From the NCBI GenBank assembly GCA_964570795.1, contig CAZMYZ010000010.1, forward strand, positions 1 through 27,677: a stretch of 27,677 nucleotides of DNA, written 5' to 3'. The notes below the pieces were generated by a model. The model was given only the letters and a program-made list of their open reading frames with translations. It had not been told where the DNA came from and did not search any database. Origin of the DNA: Damh-18 sp964570795. Lineage in GTDB: Bacteria > Patescibacteriota > Minisyncoccia > Phycocordibacterales > UBA918. Below are positions 14,495-22,915 of this stretch, piece after piece. How positions within the stretch are numbered: position 1 is the stretch's first letter; every line of letters begins with the position of its first letter. Made by a program: the position numbers and the translations under genes.

Positions 14495-17404
14495 TCATTG
14501 ACACGCCTCGCAAATTGCTTCTTCGGCAATATGGAGTTTGATTGGTGATTTTGTTGCTGCGACCGCTACCGCAGTTTCGATGGGTGCTGCCGGAACGAAT
14601 GGTGATGGGGTGGGTGCTGGTGTAGCCACCACTTCTTCCACGACCGCTGCCATTACGCTCCCTACCGGTGTTGCCATCTCCCCTACCGTCGGTGCTGCAC
14701 CAAAGGTTGCGTCTTGCTGTACTCCTGAATCAGCGTCTTTGCGGAGGTGTGTGCCTGCAGTACCGATAGTAGACTTTTCTACCTGCGTAGCCGCGAGTGA
14801 GCGGAGGTAATAGGTGGTCTTGAGTCCAATCTCCCATGCATACATGTAAAGATCTGATATTTCTTTCCCTGAAGTACCACTAAAGAAGATATTGAGTGAC
14901 TGTGACTGATCAATCCACTTGCCACGATACGCTCCCGCCTTCACAAGCCAACGCATATCAATCTCGAAGGTCTCTTTATATTTTTGCTTGAGTTCTACGG
15001 GAACGCTCGGAATATTCGCAAGACTACCGTCATTGTACTTTATCGCGCGAAGCATCTCTGCATCCCAAAGACCAATTTTCTTCAAATCATCGACGAGGTA
15101 TGGATTCACAATCACAAAGTCTCCTGAGATGTTCGCCTTTACATAAATATTCTTATAGATTGGCTCATTACCTGGAATAGACCCCGCAATATTGGCAATA
15201 GTCGCCGTTGGCGCAATTGCCATGGTATTGCTGTTGCGCATACCGTACTGCTTTACCGCTTCACGTACGACACTCCAGTCAAGATGCTCGGTGCGGTCGA
15301 CGCCGGTAGACATACCGCGTTCTGCTTCAAGGAGTGCAATAGTGTCAACGGGGAAAATGCCCCTATCCCACTTTGAACCCTTGAAACTCTGATACGCACC
15401 ACGCTCACGGGCAAGATCGGTCGATGCAAGGATTGCATAGTACGAAATTACTTCCATAGAGGTATCTGAGAAGGTCACACACTCATCAGAACCAAATGGA
15501 ATATTGAGCATGTAGAGGGCGTCCTGGAAGCCCATGATGCCAAGCCCTACAGGGCGATGGCGCATGTTTGAGGTGCGCGCTTCTACCGTAGGATAGAAGT
15601 TGAGGTCAATCACATTATCGAGCATACGCATCGCGGTTGTGATAGTTTCCTTCACCATTTCCTTATCAAAGACACCATCAATGATGTGCTTTGGATAATT
15701 GATTGAACCTAAGTTACACACTGCAGTCTCCTCTGCTGACGTATTGAGGGTGATTTCAGTACAAAGGTTTGAACTATGTACCACACCTGCATGATCTTGT
15801 GGGGAGCGGAGGTTTGAAGGGTCTTTGAAGGTAATCCATGGGTGACCAGTCTCAAAGAGCATGCCAAGCATTTTCTTCCACATATCCTTTGCCTTCACCT
15901 GCTTAAAGGTTTTGATTTCGCCACGGTCTGCCATCTCTTCGTACTTCACATAGAGTTCTTCAAATTTCTTTCCATACGTCTCGGTAAGGTCGATAGCCTC
16001 ATCCGGAGAAAAGAGTGTCCACATGCCGTCCTCTTTTACACGCTTCATGAAAAGGTCAGAGACCCATGCCGCAGTGTTCATGTCATGGGTGCGACGGCGC
16101 TCGTCACCCGTGTTCTTGCGCAACTCGAGGAAGTCTTCAAAATCGACATGCCAGTTTTCCATGTATACACAGGAAGCACCGCGGCGGCGGCCTGAACGAT
16201 TGATGGCCACCGTGACGTCGTTGGCAATCTTAAGGAAAGGAATAGTACCCTGTGAGGTAATGCCGGCTGCCTTAATTTCAGCGCCCATGCCACGAAGTTT
16301 GCTCCATGCGGTACCAATCCCCCCAGCCCACTTTGCAAGCATCGCGTTGTCGCCATACACCTTAAAGATATGCTTCAAATCGTCTTCAACCACATTGAGA
16401 TAACATGAAGAAAGTTGTGGGTGTGGGGTGCCTGCGTGGAAGAGTGTCGGTGTCGACGGCACAAAGCGCATGAGTGACATAATGTTATAGAACTCAATCG
16501 CGCGTGCTTCCTTATCTTTTTCATTGAGTGCCAACCCCATCGCAATACGCATCCACATAATCTGTGCAGTCTCAATGAGTTTTCCCTCAACACGCACGAA
16601 GTAGCGATCATTGAGTGTCTCAATACCAAGATACTTAAAAAGGTCATCACGTTCGGGCTTTATAGCCTCTGCAAGTGCCTCGAGATTATATCCAAGGAGT
16701 GACGTATCATATTTCTTTGCCTCAACACCGCGCTTAATATTGCGCACAAATGCATTTTTATATGCAATCACGCGTTCACTCTTTGAAATAGTATTCAGAT
16801 TACCCATTGCTTCATCAGCAATACGACGAGCCAACTGGCGTGCAGCCACCACTGAGTACGCAGGATCTTCCTCAATACGCGAGCGAAGCACAAGGGTAAC
16901 CAACTTTGCCATTTCAGCAGTCTTGATGCCGTCATATACTTCGCGCTCTACCTGAGACACAATCTCTTCGAGATTGACCTCAGTAGTGTATCCCTCCATG
17001 AATTCACTCAGGTACGCATGCATCTTTTCGCGCGAGAACTGCTCTACGCTACCGTCAGTACGCTCGATCGTGAGACGCTGCTCTTCGATCTCCTTCACCA
17101 CTTCCTGCTTGCGCTCTTCACTCTGTTTGAAACGATAGAGAATGTATGACTTTGCAACATTAAAATACCCGCGCTCCATGAGTGTGTTCTCTACCAAGTC
17201 CTGCACTTGTTCTACCGTAGGGCAGTGTTCCTTCCCTTCACAAAGTGTGCCGAGACTTGCCACGACCCGCTGGGTCATCTGTTCGAGCGCTGTATCATCA
17301 ACAGGAACTTGCTCTGCAGCAAATGCCTTCTTCATAACGATAACAATCTTCGTTGGGTCGAATGGAACAACCGTGCCGTTTCGCTTGGTAATTGTGGTGA
17401 TCAT
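14495..17404 (-). CDS. nrdA: Ribonucleotide reductase class I, alpha subunit
   Basis: 969 aa. Converts NDPs to dNDPs. The N-terminus has two ATP-cone-like allosteric domains: residues ~1-90 (TKRNGTVVPFDPTKI) and ~108-200 (IERTDGSVEQFSREKM). The catalytic barrel carries GTPHPQLSSCYLN, SNLCTEITLNTS with the Asn/Cys/Glu finger-loop triad, AVCNLGSINY, and PTATIANIAGSIPGNEPIYKNIY. The tail ends CEACQ, a CxxC pair for reduction by thioredoxin or glutaredoxin. Before it lies a ~100-residue low-complexity Ala/Pro/Thr linker (VATPAPTPSPFVPAAP). Two cones suggest dATP regulation. The start at ATG 17404 follows a long (~140-base) leader. Confidence 0.96.
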   Translation of the reverse strand: MITTITKRNGTVVPFDPTKIVIVMKKAFAAEQVPVDDTALEQMTQRVVASLGTLCEGKEHCPTVEQVQDLVENTLMERGYFNVAKSYILYRFKQSEERKQEVVKEIEEQRLTIERTDGSVEQFSREKMHAYLSEFMEGYTTEVNLEEIVSQVEREVYDGIKTAEMAKLVTLVLRSRIEEDPAYSVVAARQLARRIADEAMGNLNTISKSERVIAYKNAFVRNIKRGVEAKKYDTSLLGYNLEALAEAIKPERDDLFKYLGIETLNDRYFVRVEGKLIETAQIMWMRIAMGLALNEKDKEARAIEFYNIMSLMRFVPSTPTLFHAGTPHPQLSSCYLNVVEDDLKHIFKVYGDNAMLAKWAGGIGTAWSKLRGMGAEIKAAGITSQGTIPFLKIANDVTVAINRSGRRRGASCVYMENWHVDFEDFLELRKNTGDERRRTHDMNTAAWVSDLFMKRVKEDGMWTLFSPDEAIDLTETYGKKFEELYVKYEEMADRGEIKTFKQVKAKDMWKKMLGMLFETGHPWITFKDPSNLRSPQDHAGVVHSSNLCTEITLNTSAEETAVCNLGSINYPKHIIDGVFDKEMVKETITTAMRMLDNVIDLNFYPTVEARTSNMRHRPVGLGIMGFQDALYMLNIPFGSDECVTFSDTSMEVISYYAILASTDLARERGAYQSFKGSKWDRGIFPVDTIALLEAERGMSTGVDRTEHLDWSVVREAVKQYGMRNSNTMAIAPTATIANIAGSIPGNEPIYKNIYVKANISGDFVIVNPYLVDDLKKIGLWDAEMLRAIKYNDGSLANIPSVPVELKQKYKETFEIDMRWLVKAGAYRGKWIDQSQSLNIFFSGTSGKEISDLYMYAWEIGLKTTYYLRSLAATQVEKSTIGTAGTHLRKDADSGVQQDATFGAAPTVGEMATPVGSVMAAVVEEVVATPAPTPSPFVPAAPIETAVAVAATKSPIKLHIAEEAICEACQ

Positions 17405-17719
17405 AGCGCAGTAATGCAGTTAGTGATGTGTAAGGTTAGTGAATCAAATCTCTCCGACGCGAATGTAAGGAGGGCTCTTTAACAGGCCACAGTGCATTGT
17501 GGTTAACGATGAATGTGCCTGCCGACACACGAAGAGCAAGTGCGTGTGTTATAAGCATGATACCACGCACAAAAAAAATACAAATTGTGGCGCAAAATCG
17601 TCGATTGTATGCAAAGCCTAGTGTTTTTGGAGTAAGGTTATTTTATGTCCTGTGGATAGCAATAGGATGACGTGTGGCGCAAGACTTGCGGGAGTGGTGA
17701 GTGTGTTTTGAAGTATCGA
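17405..17719 (-). promoter_or_regulatory. nrdA upstream region with candidate promoter and operator
   Basis: No gene in this stretch. A TATAAC -10 candidate lies at 17548-17553. Just downstream are the inverted repeat ACACACG-N11-CGTGTGT and a near-perfect 16-bp palindrome CCACAATGCACTGTGG (minus strand, 17487-17502), which matches the NrdR-box shape (CACAAT...GTG) at about 10 of 16 positions. A second box at the usual spacing was not found. Confidence 0.4.
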
Positions 17720-17752
17720 AATACCCCGGCGCGCGAAGCGCGCCGGGGTATT
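17720..17752. terminator. Terminator of mscL
   Basis: AATACCCCGGCGCGC / GCGCGCCGGGGTATT, 15-bp perfect arms, GAA loop; 10 bases past the mscL stop. Confidence 0.88.
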
Positions 17753-17762
17753 TTCTCTTCCC

Positions 17763-18155
17763 TTACTCCCTCCCCTTCAGAATATCTCGTATCTCTTGGA
17801 GGAGAATTACCTGCTCATCAGGCTTTGGCTCAGGTTCCACCTTCGTCTCTTGCTCCTTCTTCTTTTCAAATGAACGCAAGAAATGCATCACCACAAAAAT
17901 CACAAAGGCAATGATGACAAAATCGACCACTGCTTGCACAAACTTTCCGTATGCGATAGTCGCATCCCCCACCTTGAATCCCCACCCGGTGAAATCAACA
18001 CCTCCTAAAAGGAGGCCTACGGTAGGCATAATAATAGTGTCAACAAGTGACGACACAATTTTTCCAAACGCACCTCCAATCACCACCGCAACAGCGAGAT
18101 CCATCACGTTCCCCTTAATAGCAAACGCCTTAAAATCCTCTAAAAATGTTTTCAT
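17763..18155 (-). CDS. mscL: Large-conductance mechanosensitive channel MscL
   Basis: 130 aa. Pore-lining first helix FKAFAIKGNVMDLAVAVVIGGAFGKIVSSLV, a loop with DFTGWGFKVGD, second helix AVVDFVIIAFVIFVVMHFL, and a charged cytoplasmic helix ending QVILLQEIRDILKGRE. It releases solutes under hypo-osmotic stress. The family start is MKTFLEDFKAF at 18155; the six extra codons of the longer frame are not family-like. Divergent from the ZIP gene with 66 bases between starts. Confidence 0.96.
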   Translation of the reverse strand: MKTFLEDFKAFAIKGNVMDLAVAVVIGGAFGKIVSSLVDTIIMPTVGLLLGGVDFTGWGFKVGDATIAYGKFVQAVVDFVIIAFVIFVVMHFLRSFEKKKEQETKVEPEPKPDEQVILLQEIRDILKGRE

Positions 18156-18163
18156 AGTATATG

Positions 18164-18169
18164 TATATA
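18164..18169 (-). promoter_or_regulatory. Extended -10 of mscL
   Basis: TGCTATATA on the minus strand, 8 bases before ATG 18155. Confidence 0.5.
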
Positions 18170-18221
18170 GCAACTAAACCCCTGGAAATCTACCTCCAAT
18201 AAGTATACACTTGGCGTACCT

Positions 18222-18962
18222 ATGTTTGAAGCCCTCATTGCCGCTGCCTGTATCACTCTCATCGCACTTGTGGGGGCGCTATTTTTCCGTGGCGATTCAC
18301 ACGCTGATGAGCGTATCCATCGATTCATACTTCCTGTGGCGGTGGGGGTATTCCTCGGCGTAGTATTTTTTGAACTCATTCCCGAAACTCTCGAAGCATC
18401 ACCTGCATGGGGACCTATTGCGATTCTCGCAGGATTCCTTGGCTTCTACCTTCTCTCACATTTCCTCGATACCTACCACCATCACCATACCGACAGCCAT
18501 GACGGCTGTGTGCATAATGGTGCGCGTATGCTTCTCGTGGGCGACAGTATTCACAATTTTGCAGATGGCATTGTGATTGCTTCTGCATTTATACTCAACC
18601 CTGTTGCAGGAGTCATGACTGCAATCGGGATTGCGCTCCACGAAATCCCTCAGGAAATTGCAGAGTTTGGTGTACTCCTTCGCGCAGGATACTCAAAAAG
18701 AAAGGCGTGCTTCTATAATATGCTTTCAGCATCAAGCGTTATTCTCGGGGTGCTCCTCACCTATTTTTTCATACATACGTTCGCAGATGTAGTTTTTATT
18801 CTCACCGGTATCGCTGCAGGTAACCTCCTCTATATTGCTACCGCAGACTTTATTCCCGAGCTCCGTCACTCACACAAAAATCACTTTATAGAAACATTTG
18901 TCGCAACACTCTTCGGAGTAGTGTGTATTGGTGTGCTTATTACATACACGCACGCACTTTAG
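18222..18962 (+). CDS. ZIP-family metal transporter
   Basis: 246 aa, about eight membrane helices. Diagnostic motifs: HNFADGIVIASAF (helix IV, HNxxDG) and ALHEIPQEIAEFGVLL (helix V, HExPxE), which form the binuclear transport site. A His-rich cytoplasmic loop (TYHHHHTDSHDG, about residue 83-95) precedes them, typical for zinc or iron sensing. It probably imports Zn2+ or Fe2+. A TATACA box lies 13 bases before the ATG. Its stop codon overlaps the stop of a 31-codon gene on the other strand. Confidence 0.93.
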   Translation: MFEALIAAACITLIALVGALFFRGDSHADERIHRFILPVAVGVFLGVVFFELIPETLEASPAWGPIAILAGFLGFYLLSHFLDTYHHHHTDSHDGCVHNGARMLLVGDSIHNFADGIVIASAFILNPVAGVMTAIGIALHEIPQEIAEFGVLLRAGYSKRKACFYNMLSASSVILGVLLTYFFIHTFADVVFILTGIAAGNLLYIATADFIPELRHSHKNHFIETFVATLFGVVCIGVLITYTHAL

Positions 18963-19054
18963 AGCCCAAGAATAAGGCGCATGATGTAGTAACCCATGCC
19001 CGTTGCAATCACAAAGGTGATAATCACCACTCCTGCTAAATCAGTCCCTTCCAT
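18959..19054 (-). CDS. 31-aa single-span membrane peptide
   Basis: ATG 19054 to TAA 18961-18959 encodes MEGTDLAGVVIITFVIATG followed by MGYYIMRLILGL. It is one hydrophobic helix with a short acidic N-terminus and an Arg near the C-terminus. A TGATACACT extended -10 ends 8 bases before the ATG, exactly the arrangement of other leaderless genes in this window. The frame ends precisely at the stop of the convergent ZIP gene, filling the gap fully. Not recognised; could be a subunit or regulator of a neighbouring membrane protein (inference). Confidence 0.6.
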   Translation of the reverse strand: MEGTDLAGVVIITFVIATGMGYYIMRLILGL

Positions 19055-19062
19055 ATAGATAT

Positions 19063-19068
19063 AGTGTA
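19063..19068 (-). promoter_or_regulatory. Extended -10 of the 31-aa peptide gene
   Basis: TGATACACT on the minus strand, 8 bases before ATG 19054. Confidence 0.5.
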
Positions 19069-19572
19069 TCAGATATTTCTACTGTCGTACGCCCAGTGGA
19101 GTAGTGCCTGGCGTTGGCGCGGCCGACAGGTGAGGTCGCCCGGCATGCAGTTGTGCGCTATTTGGTAGGCATGGCGGGCGACATTCTTCCATCGCTTTAT
19201 TTGCCGCTCGTCATCCGCATGTCGTCTCCCGCTATAGTACCTGCAATACCACTGAAACCAGCCCCGTGGGTCATCTTTGTGAATCCATCCTTTTGCTTTC
19301 CAGACCGAGAGTGGCTGACTTGCATTAACTCTAAAATAATTCAATTCTTTATGTCGCTTCCCATCTGGGGAAAGTTTCGCATGGGTAAACCATGATGCAG
19401 GAAATTCTTCTCTGCAATCGGTCATATAGAGTCCACCAAAAACGCCAAGTGCGAGCATCTCCTTTGGTGTAAGGTGCGGTTTGAAGTCGGGATGGAAATG
19501 TTTTCCCACCGGCTCGGTGCACACATACGTGTATCCATCCTGCATTGTGTCATGCACCACTACTGTTTTCAT
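19069..19572 (-). CDS. Conserved hypothetical protein, 167 aa (Cys/Trp/Arg-rich)
   Basis: No named domain is recognised, but the sequence has strong motif blocks: GGLYMTDCREEFPASWF, HKELNYFRVNASQPLSVW, KGWIHKDDPRGWFQWYCRYY, RQIKRWKNVARH, and NCMPGDLTCRPRQRQALLHW. From memory, similar proteins occur in other candidate-phyla bacteria and as uncharacterised proteins in some archaea and eukaryotes. Soluble, basic and rich in aromatic residues, so a nucleic-acid or nucleotide role is possible but unproven. The start lies 3 bases after the stop of the DUF475 gene, with AAAGG at the end of that gene as a possible ribosome-binding site, so the two form an operon. Confidence 0.7.
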   Translation of the reverse strand: MKTVVVHDTMQDGYTYVCTEPVGKHFHPDFKPHLTPKEMLALGVFGGLYMTDCREEFPASWFTHAKLSPDGKRHKELNYFRVNASQPLSVWKAKGWIHKDDPRGWFQWYCRYYSGRRHADDERQIKRWKNVARHAYQIAHNCMPGDLTCRPRQRQALLHWAYDSRNI

Positions 19573-19575
19573 ATG

Positions 19576-20574
19576 TTATGCCTTTCCCTTACTCTGTCGT
19601 ATCGATGAACGATATGCGAGCGCCACAAAGGCGAGTCCGATAAGCCCCGTGATTACCTCAGGCACATGAATAATGAGATTTGCAAGCATCGCAATAGCAA
19701 GTCCGAGTATTGCCCAATGTGCACCATGCTCAAGATACACGAGTTGTGTGAGTGTCTTCTTTTCTACCATATAGAGCGTGAGCGAACGTACGAAATACGC
19801 ACCAATACCCAAGCCCACCACAATAATAAGGAGATTAGTCGTGAGCGCGAACGCTCCCACGACACCGTCGAGCGAGAATGCAGAGTCGAGTACATTGAGA
19901 TATACAAAGAGTGTCGCTCCGCTCTGCGCCACTTCCCCTGCTTCGAGCGAAAGCGAGCCCGCTACCCCTTCCATAATAATAAAAAGAACGATTCCCACAA
20001 TACCGGCAATAAGCACGGAGACCGGATTGAAATGAGTTACTGATGCAAGTACCGCAAGAAGCGTGAGTGCAAGTGCAATCTCGATAGCCTCGATACGTCC
20101 CCACTTTACCAAGTGTGCTTCTATCACATGTATCCAGTGCACATCCTTTGCTTTATTAAAGAAATATTTGAGCGACACCATAAGAAGGAATACACCACCA
20201 AACGCGGTAATAGTCCCATGGACACTCTCGAGAAGATGCCCGTATGCCGCAGGATCGTTTATTGCGAGCGCGGTGATGTACCACGGTGACATCCAGAGCG
20301 CTGCACTCACAATGAGTATGGGGAGTACGAAACGTGTCCCCACGACCGCAATCGCAATACCCCAGGTAAGGAAGCGGCGCTGCCACACAGGATCCATACG
20401 CTCAAGAACTTTTGCATTCACTACCGCATTATCGAAGGAAAGTGTCGTTTCCAATATCGCGAGCACGGTGACGAGCAAAAATGCAGATATGCCCGCCTTG
20501 TACCATACGAGCAAAAGCGCCACAAAAGAAAAGACGACTGGCCAAAAGAAAAAGTGTTTGGTGATTGATTTCAT
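19576..20574 (-). CDS. DUF475/TerC-type integral membrane protein
   Basis: 332 aa, about nine hydrophobic helices. Helix motifs LETTLSFDNAVVNAKVLERMDP and LDSAFSLDGVVGAFALT are the paired E/D-containing signatures (ExxxSxDNA and DxxFSxDxV) of the TerC/DUF475 superfamily, linked to metal ion (Mn) efflux and tellurite resistance. The substrate is not known here. ATG 20574 is chosen because the longer frame runs back through the upstream terminator hairpin, and TATAGT ends 7 bases before 20574. Co-transcribed with the 167-aa hypothetical. Confidence 0.88.
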   Translation of the reverse strand: MKSITKHFFFWPVVFSFVALLLVWYKAGISAFLLVTVLAILETTLSFDNAVVNAKVLERMDPVWQRRFLTWGIAIAVVGTRFVLPILIVSAALWMSPWYITALAINDPAAYGHLLESVHGTITAFGGVFLLMVSLKYFFNKAKDVHWIHVIEAHLVKWGRIEAIEIALALTLLAVLASVTHFNPVSVLIAGIVGIVLFIIMEGVAGSLSLEAGEVAQSGATLFVYLNVLDSAFSLDGVVGAFALTTNLLIIVVGLGIGAYFVRSLTLYMVEKKTLTQLVYLEHGAHWAILGLAIAMLANLIIHVPEVITGLIGLAFVALAYRSSIRQSKGKA

Positions 20575-20581
20575 GTAGAAA

Positions 20582-20587
20582 ACTATA
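20582..20587 (-). promoter_or_regulatory. Extended -10 of the DUF475 gene
   Basis: TGCTATAGT on the minus strand, 7 bases before ATG 20574, directly after a terminator. Confidence 0.65.
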
Positions 20588-20593
20588 GCATAT

Positions 20594-20629
20594 GAAAACC
20601 ACCGTCTGCGGAAGCAGACGGTGGTTTTC
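20594..20629 (-). terminator. Terminator of the coiled-coil protein gene
   Basis: GAAAACCACCGTCTGC / GCAGACGGTGGTTTTC, 16-bp perfect arms, GGAA loop. Confidence 0.9.
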
Positions 20630-20637
20630 ATTGTCTC

Positions 20638-20943
20638 TTATATATCAAGTTTTCGTTGTGCCGCATCTGCAATAGTGTCGAGCGCCGCCTCGTCATCGAG
20701 CGCGGTGAGTTCTGCTTTGAGTAGAACGATTTGTTCCTCGAGTTCCCGTGCCTCTGCTTCATGTCCAAAATCAATAAGTTCTGGAGAATCGAAATCTGCA
20801 TCAATATTCTCTCCCTGATTGGCGCTCAGTTCCCTAAGTACCGCAATACGTGCTTCTGCTGCTGCGATTTCCTGCACTAATTCCTCACGAGTCTTTGGCA
20901 CCTCCTCTTCGCTCTGTGGAGCGTTCATTGATTCCATATTCAT
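20638..20943 (-). CDS. Small coiled-coil protein, 101 aa
   Basis: Not recognised. From MNMESMNAPQ it is very acidic with two heptad-like helices, REELVQEIAAAEARIAVLREL and EARELEEQIVLLKAELTALDD, separated by a short acidic loop. No membrane segment. ATG 20943 (or 20937) follows a GACAAT box by about 8 bases; an in-frame ATG at 20979 is less likely. It lies between the glgC terminator and its own terminator, so it is monocistronic. Confidence 0.6.
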   Translation of the reverse strand: MNMESMNAPQSEEEVPKTREELVQEIAAAEARIAVLRELSANQGENIDADFDSPELIDFGHEAEARELEEQIVLLKAELTALDDEAALDTIADAAQRKLDI

Positions 20944-20984
20944 ATCCCCATATTGTCGCAGATATTTATGAAAGAGCAAGACAT

Positions 20985-21014
20985 AAAAAAGGCCGCATCA
21001 CTCTGGATGCGGCC
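20985..21014 (-). terminator. Terminator of glgC
   Basis: GGCCGCATC / GATGCGGCC stem with a 6-base loop and T6 tail on the minus strand. Confidence 0.9.
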
Positions 21015-21023
21015 TATAGTCCT

Positions 21024-22334
21024 TCACTTCGTAAACGAATCCTTCGTCACCACCCGAATAGGTGGGTACCACGACTTCGGATCATGTTCAGTATCAATAA
21101 AGACACCATTTCGTATATCTTCATCGAGATCATATCCGATGCGTACATCAGGAGGAATGTGTGTGTCCTCCTCGACAATCGCATTTTTGATATGCACACG
21201 CGGACCAATGGTTACATTATCAAACACCACCACTCGTTCAAGAACAACATGTTTTTGGATGCGGACATTGCGCGAGAGCACCACTTGCTTAAGACTCGTA
21301 TTGTCATCGACGATACACCCACCGGCCGCAAGCGTATCCATGAGATGTCGCATTAGCTGTTTGTCAGGATTGACAAACTTTGCAGGAGGCAAACCATCCC
21401 AGCCTGTAGGTATAGGCCAATTTTTGTTGTACAGATTGATCATGGGCACCACTTCCGTAAGATCCATGACCGCTTCCCAATATGACCCTATACGCCCAAC
21501 ATCACGCCAATATCGCGTTGGGGCAACAAGTGCATCCCCATGCATTTCTCCGGTGATATCGTTCTCGTTGTAATCATAGCCATACATGGCACCCTGTTTT
21601 GCAATGATGCGCGGGATAATATTCTTCCCAAAATCATGCTCAGAATCTTCTTGTACATGATCTTCATCAAGCACATCAAGGAGAAACTTCTTATTCACCA
21701 TGTAGATACCCATCGATGCAAAACAACGCTCGGGATTATCGGGAAGTGTCTTTGGTGCTGCAGGTTTTTCTTCAAAACCAACAATGTGTGCACCGTCGTC
21801 AAGTTCCATAACCCCAAAATTACCCGCCGCCTCCTCGGGAGTCATCGTAAGGCCACACACCGTAAAATCTGCATTCTGCTCGAGATGAAACGTGCGCATC
21901 TGTTGGATATCGAGTTTATAGATATGGTCAGCAGCGAGGATAACCACAATCTCCGCAGGATCATTGCGAATCATTTGTCTGTTTTGATACACCGCATTTG
22001 CAGTGCCGTTATACCAGGAATCATCATCATGCTGTTGTTGCGCAGGTACAACATTAACCATCTTCCCCCACCCATGTGAAATGAGGCCATCGTGAGTACT
22101 CAGATGCGTGATGAGACCTTGCTGCATATACTGCGTCAAAATCATGACATGGTTAATAATTTGCGAATTAATTGCATTAGCAAGCGCAAAATCAATAAGC
22201 CGATTTGTTGCAAAAGGCATCTCGGGCTTGCAACGATACTGTGTAAGTGGGCCAAGGCGTTTACCTCGACCACCCGCCATTACGATTGCAAGCACTGGCT
22301 TTTGAAAACCAATCCGCATATGTTTCCCAGGCAT
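21024..22334 (-). CDS. glgC: Glucose-1-phosphate adenylyltransferase (ADP-glucose pyrophosphorylase)
   Basis: 436 aa. Makes ADP-glucose from glucose-1-P and ATP for glycogen-like polymers. The N-terminal nucleotidyltransferase begins VLAIVMAGGRGKRLGPLT, with KPEMPFATNRLIDFALAN and the later WYNGTANAVYQN and LAADHIYKLD, then GFEEKP, FASMGIYMVNK and YWRDVGRIGSYWEA. The C-terminal left-handed beta-helix (from about residue 315) shows SLKQVVLSRNVRIQKHVVLERVVVFDNVTIG. The start at 22334 is fixed by GGAGG 6 bases upstream. No glycogen synthase is in the window, so the partner enzymes are elsewhere or the nucleotide sugar has another use. Confidence 0.93.
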   Translation of the reverse strand: MPGKHMRIGFQKPVLAIVMAGGRGKRLGPLTQYRCKPEMPFATNRLIDFALANAINSQIINHVMILTQYMQQGLITHLSTHDGLISHGWGKMVNVVPAQQQHDDDSWYNGTANAVYQNRQMIRNDPAEIVVILAADHIYKLDIQQMRTFHLEQNADFTVCGLTMTPEEAAGNFGVMELDDGAHIVGFEEKPAAPKTLPDNPERCFASMGIYMVNKKFLLDVLDEDHVQEDSEHDFGKNIIPRIIAKQGAMYGYDYNENDITGEMHGDALVAPTRYWRDVGRIGSYWEAVMDLTEVVPMINLYNKNWPIPTGWDGLPPAKFVNPDKQLMRHLMDTLAAGGCIVDDNTSLKQVVLSRNVRIQKHVVLERVVVFDNVTIGPRVHIKNAIVEEDTHIPPDVRIGYDLDEDIRNGVFIDTEHDPKSWYPPIRVVTKDSFTK

Positions 22335-22369
22335 GGTGCACCTCCGTTTAGGTTGTGAAATGTACAAGA

Positions 22370-22410
22370 AAATCTACGCGGAAAATACCACGTAGATTTA
22401 TTGATGTCAA
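22370..22410 (-). promoter_or_regulatory. glgC promoter with overlapping inverted repeat
   Basis: TTGACA (22405-22410), 17-base spacer, TATTTT (22382-22387) on the minus strand. The inverted repeat AAATCTACG-N12-CGTAGATTT (22370-22399) brackets the -10, as an operator would. Confidence 0.6.
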
Positions 22411-22433
22411 ACAGTGCGGCGCGATTTTAACGT

Positions 22434-22829
22434 TTAAAGATTTAAGTAGGTAATGGTAAGTTGCAACACCGTAGCAAAAGAGACCCAGAGGAAATACGGA
22501 ATATTTACATACGACACCCATGGTACATAGGAGTAAATTGCGTAGAAGGCCCACACCAGCGTACCAAGTACAAGCACTATATCTATCGATGCAAAGAGGT
22601 TATTTTTAAGACCAAATTGGAGTGGTGTAAATGCGAGATTAAACACAAGATTTAGTAGAAACGGAAGAAATACGATAAATGGTATTCTTCCATGAAAATA
22701 CAGATATGCGACATACCCAAATGAGGCAGCAATGATTGCATAGAGTACGCTCCACACAGGACCAAAAATCCACGATGGTGGAGCCCACTCAGGTTTCACA
22801 AGTGTTTGGTACCAAGTATATGTTTCCAT
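22434..22829 (-). CDS. TspO/MBR family protein
   Basis: 131 aa, five hydrophobic helices. Starts METYTWYQTLVKPEWAPPSWIFGPVWSVLYAII, the hallmark WYxxLxKPxWxPPxWxFGPVWxxLY of TspO (translocator protein). It also has the NLVFNLAFTPLQFGLKNNLFASID region of helices 3-4. TspO proteins bind tetrapyrroles and sterol-like ligands; the role in a reduced genome is unclear. TGCTATACT ends 6 bases before the ATG (leaderless). Confidence 0.9.
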   Translation of the reverse strand: METYTWYQTLVKPEWAPPSWIFGPVWSVLYAIIAASFGYVAYLYFHGRIPFIVFLPFLLNLVFNLAFTPLQFGLKNNLFASIDIVLVLGTLVWAFYAIYSYVPWVSYVNIPYFLWVSFATVLQLTITYLNL

Positions 22830-22835
22830 ATGGTA

Positions 22836-22841
22836 AGTATA
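22836..22841 (-). promoter_or_regulatory. Extended -10 of the TspO/MBR gene
   Basis: TGCTATACT on the minus strand, 6 bases before ATG 22829. Confidence 0.65.
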
Positions 22842-22915
22842 GCAAAGTTCTCAACTATCAATGACTGTATGGGACAGCAAGAGGTGTGACAATGTCTGGG
22901 GTGATGCGAGTATTT

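Noticed and set aside
20575..20631. N-terminal extension of the DUF475 protein
   Set aside because: It would be translated through the upstream terminator hairpin and the promoter; ATG 20574 fits both family and -10 box.
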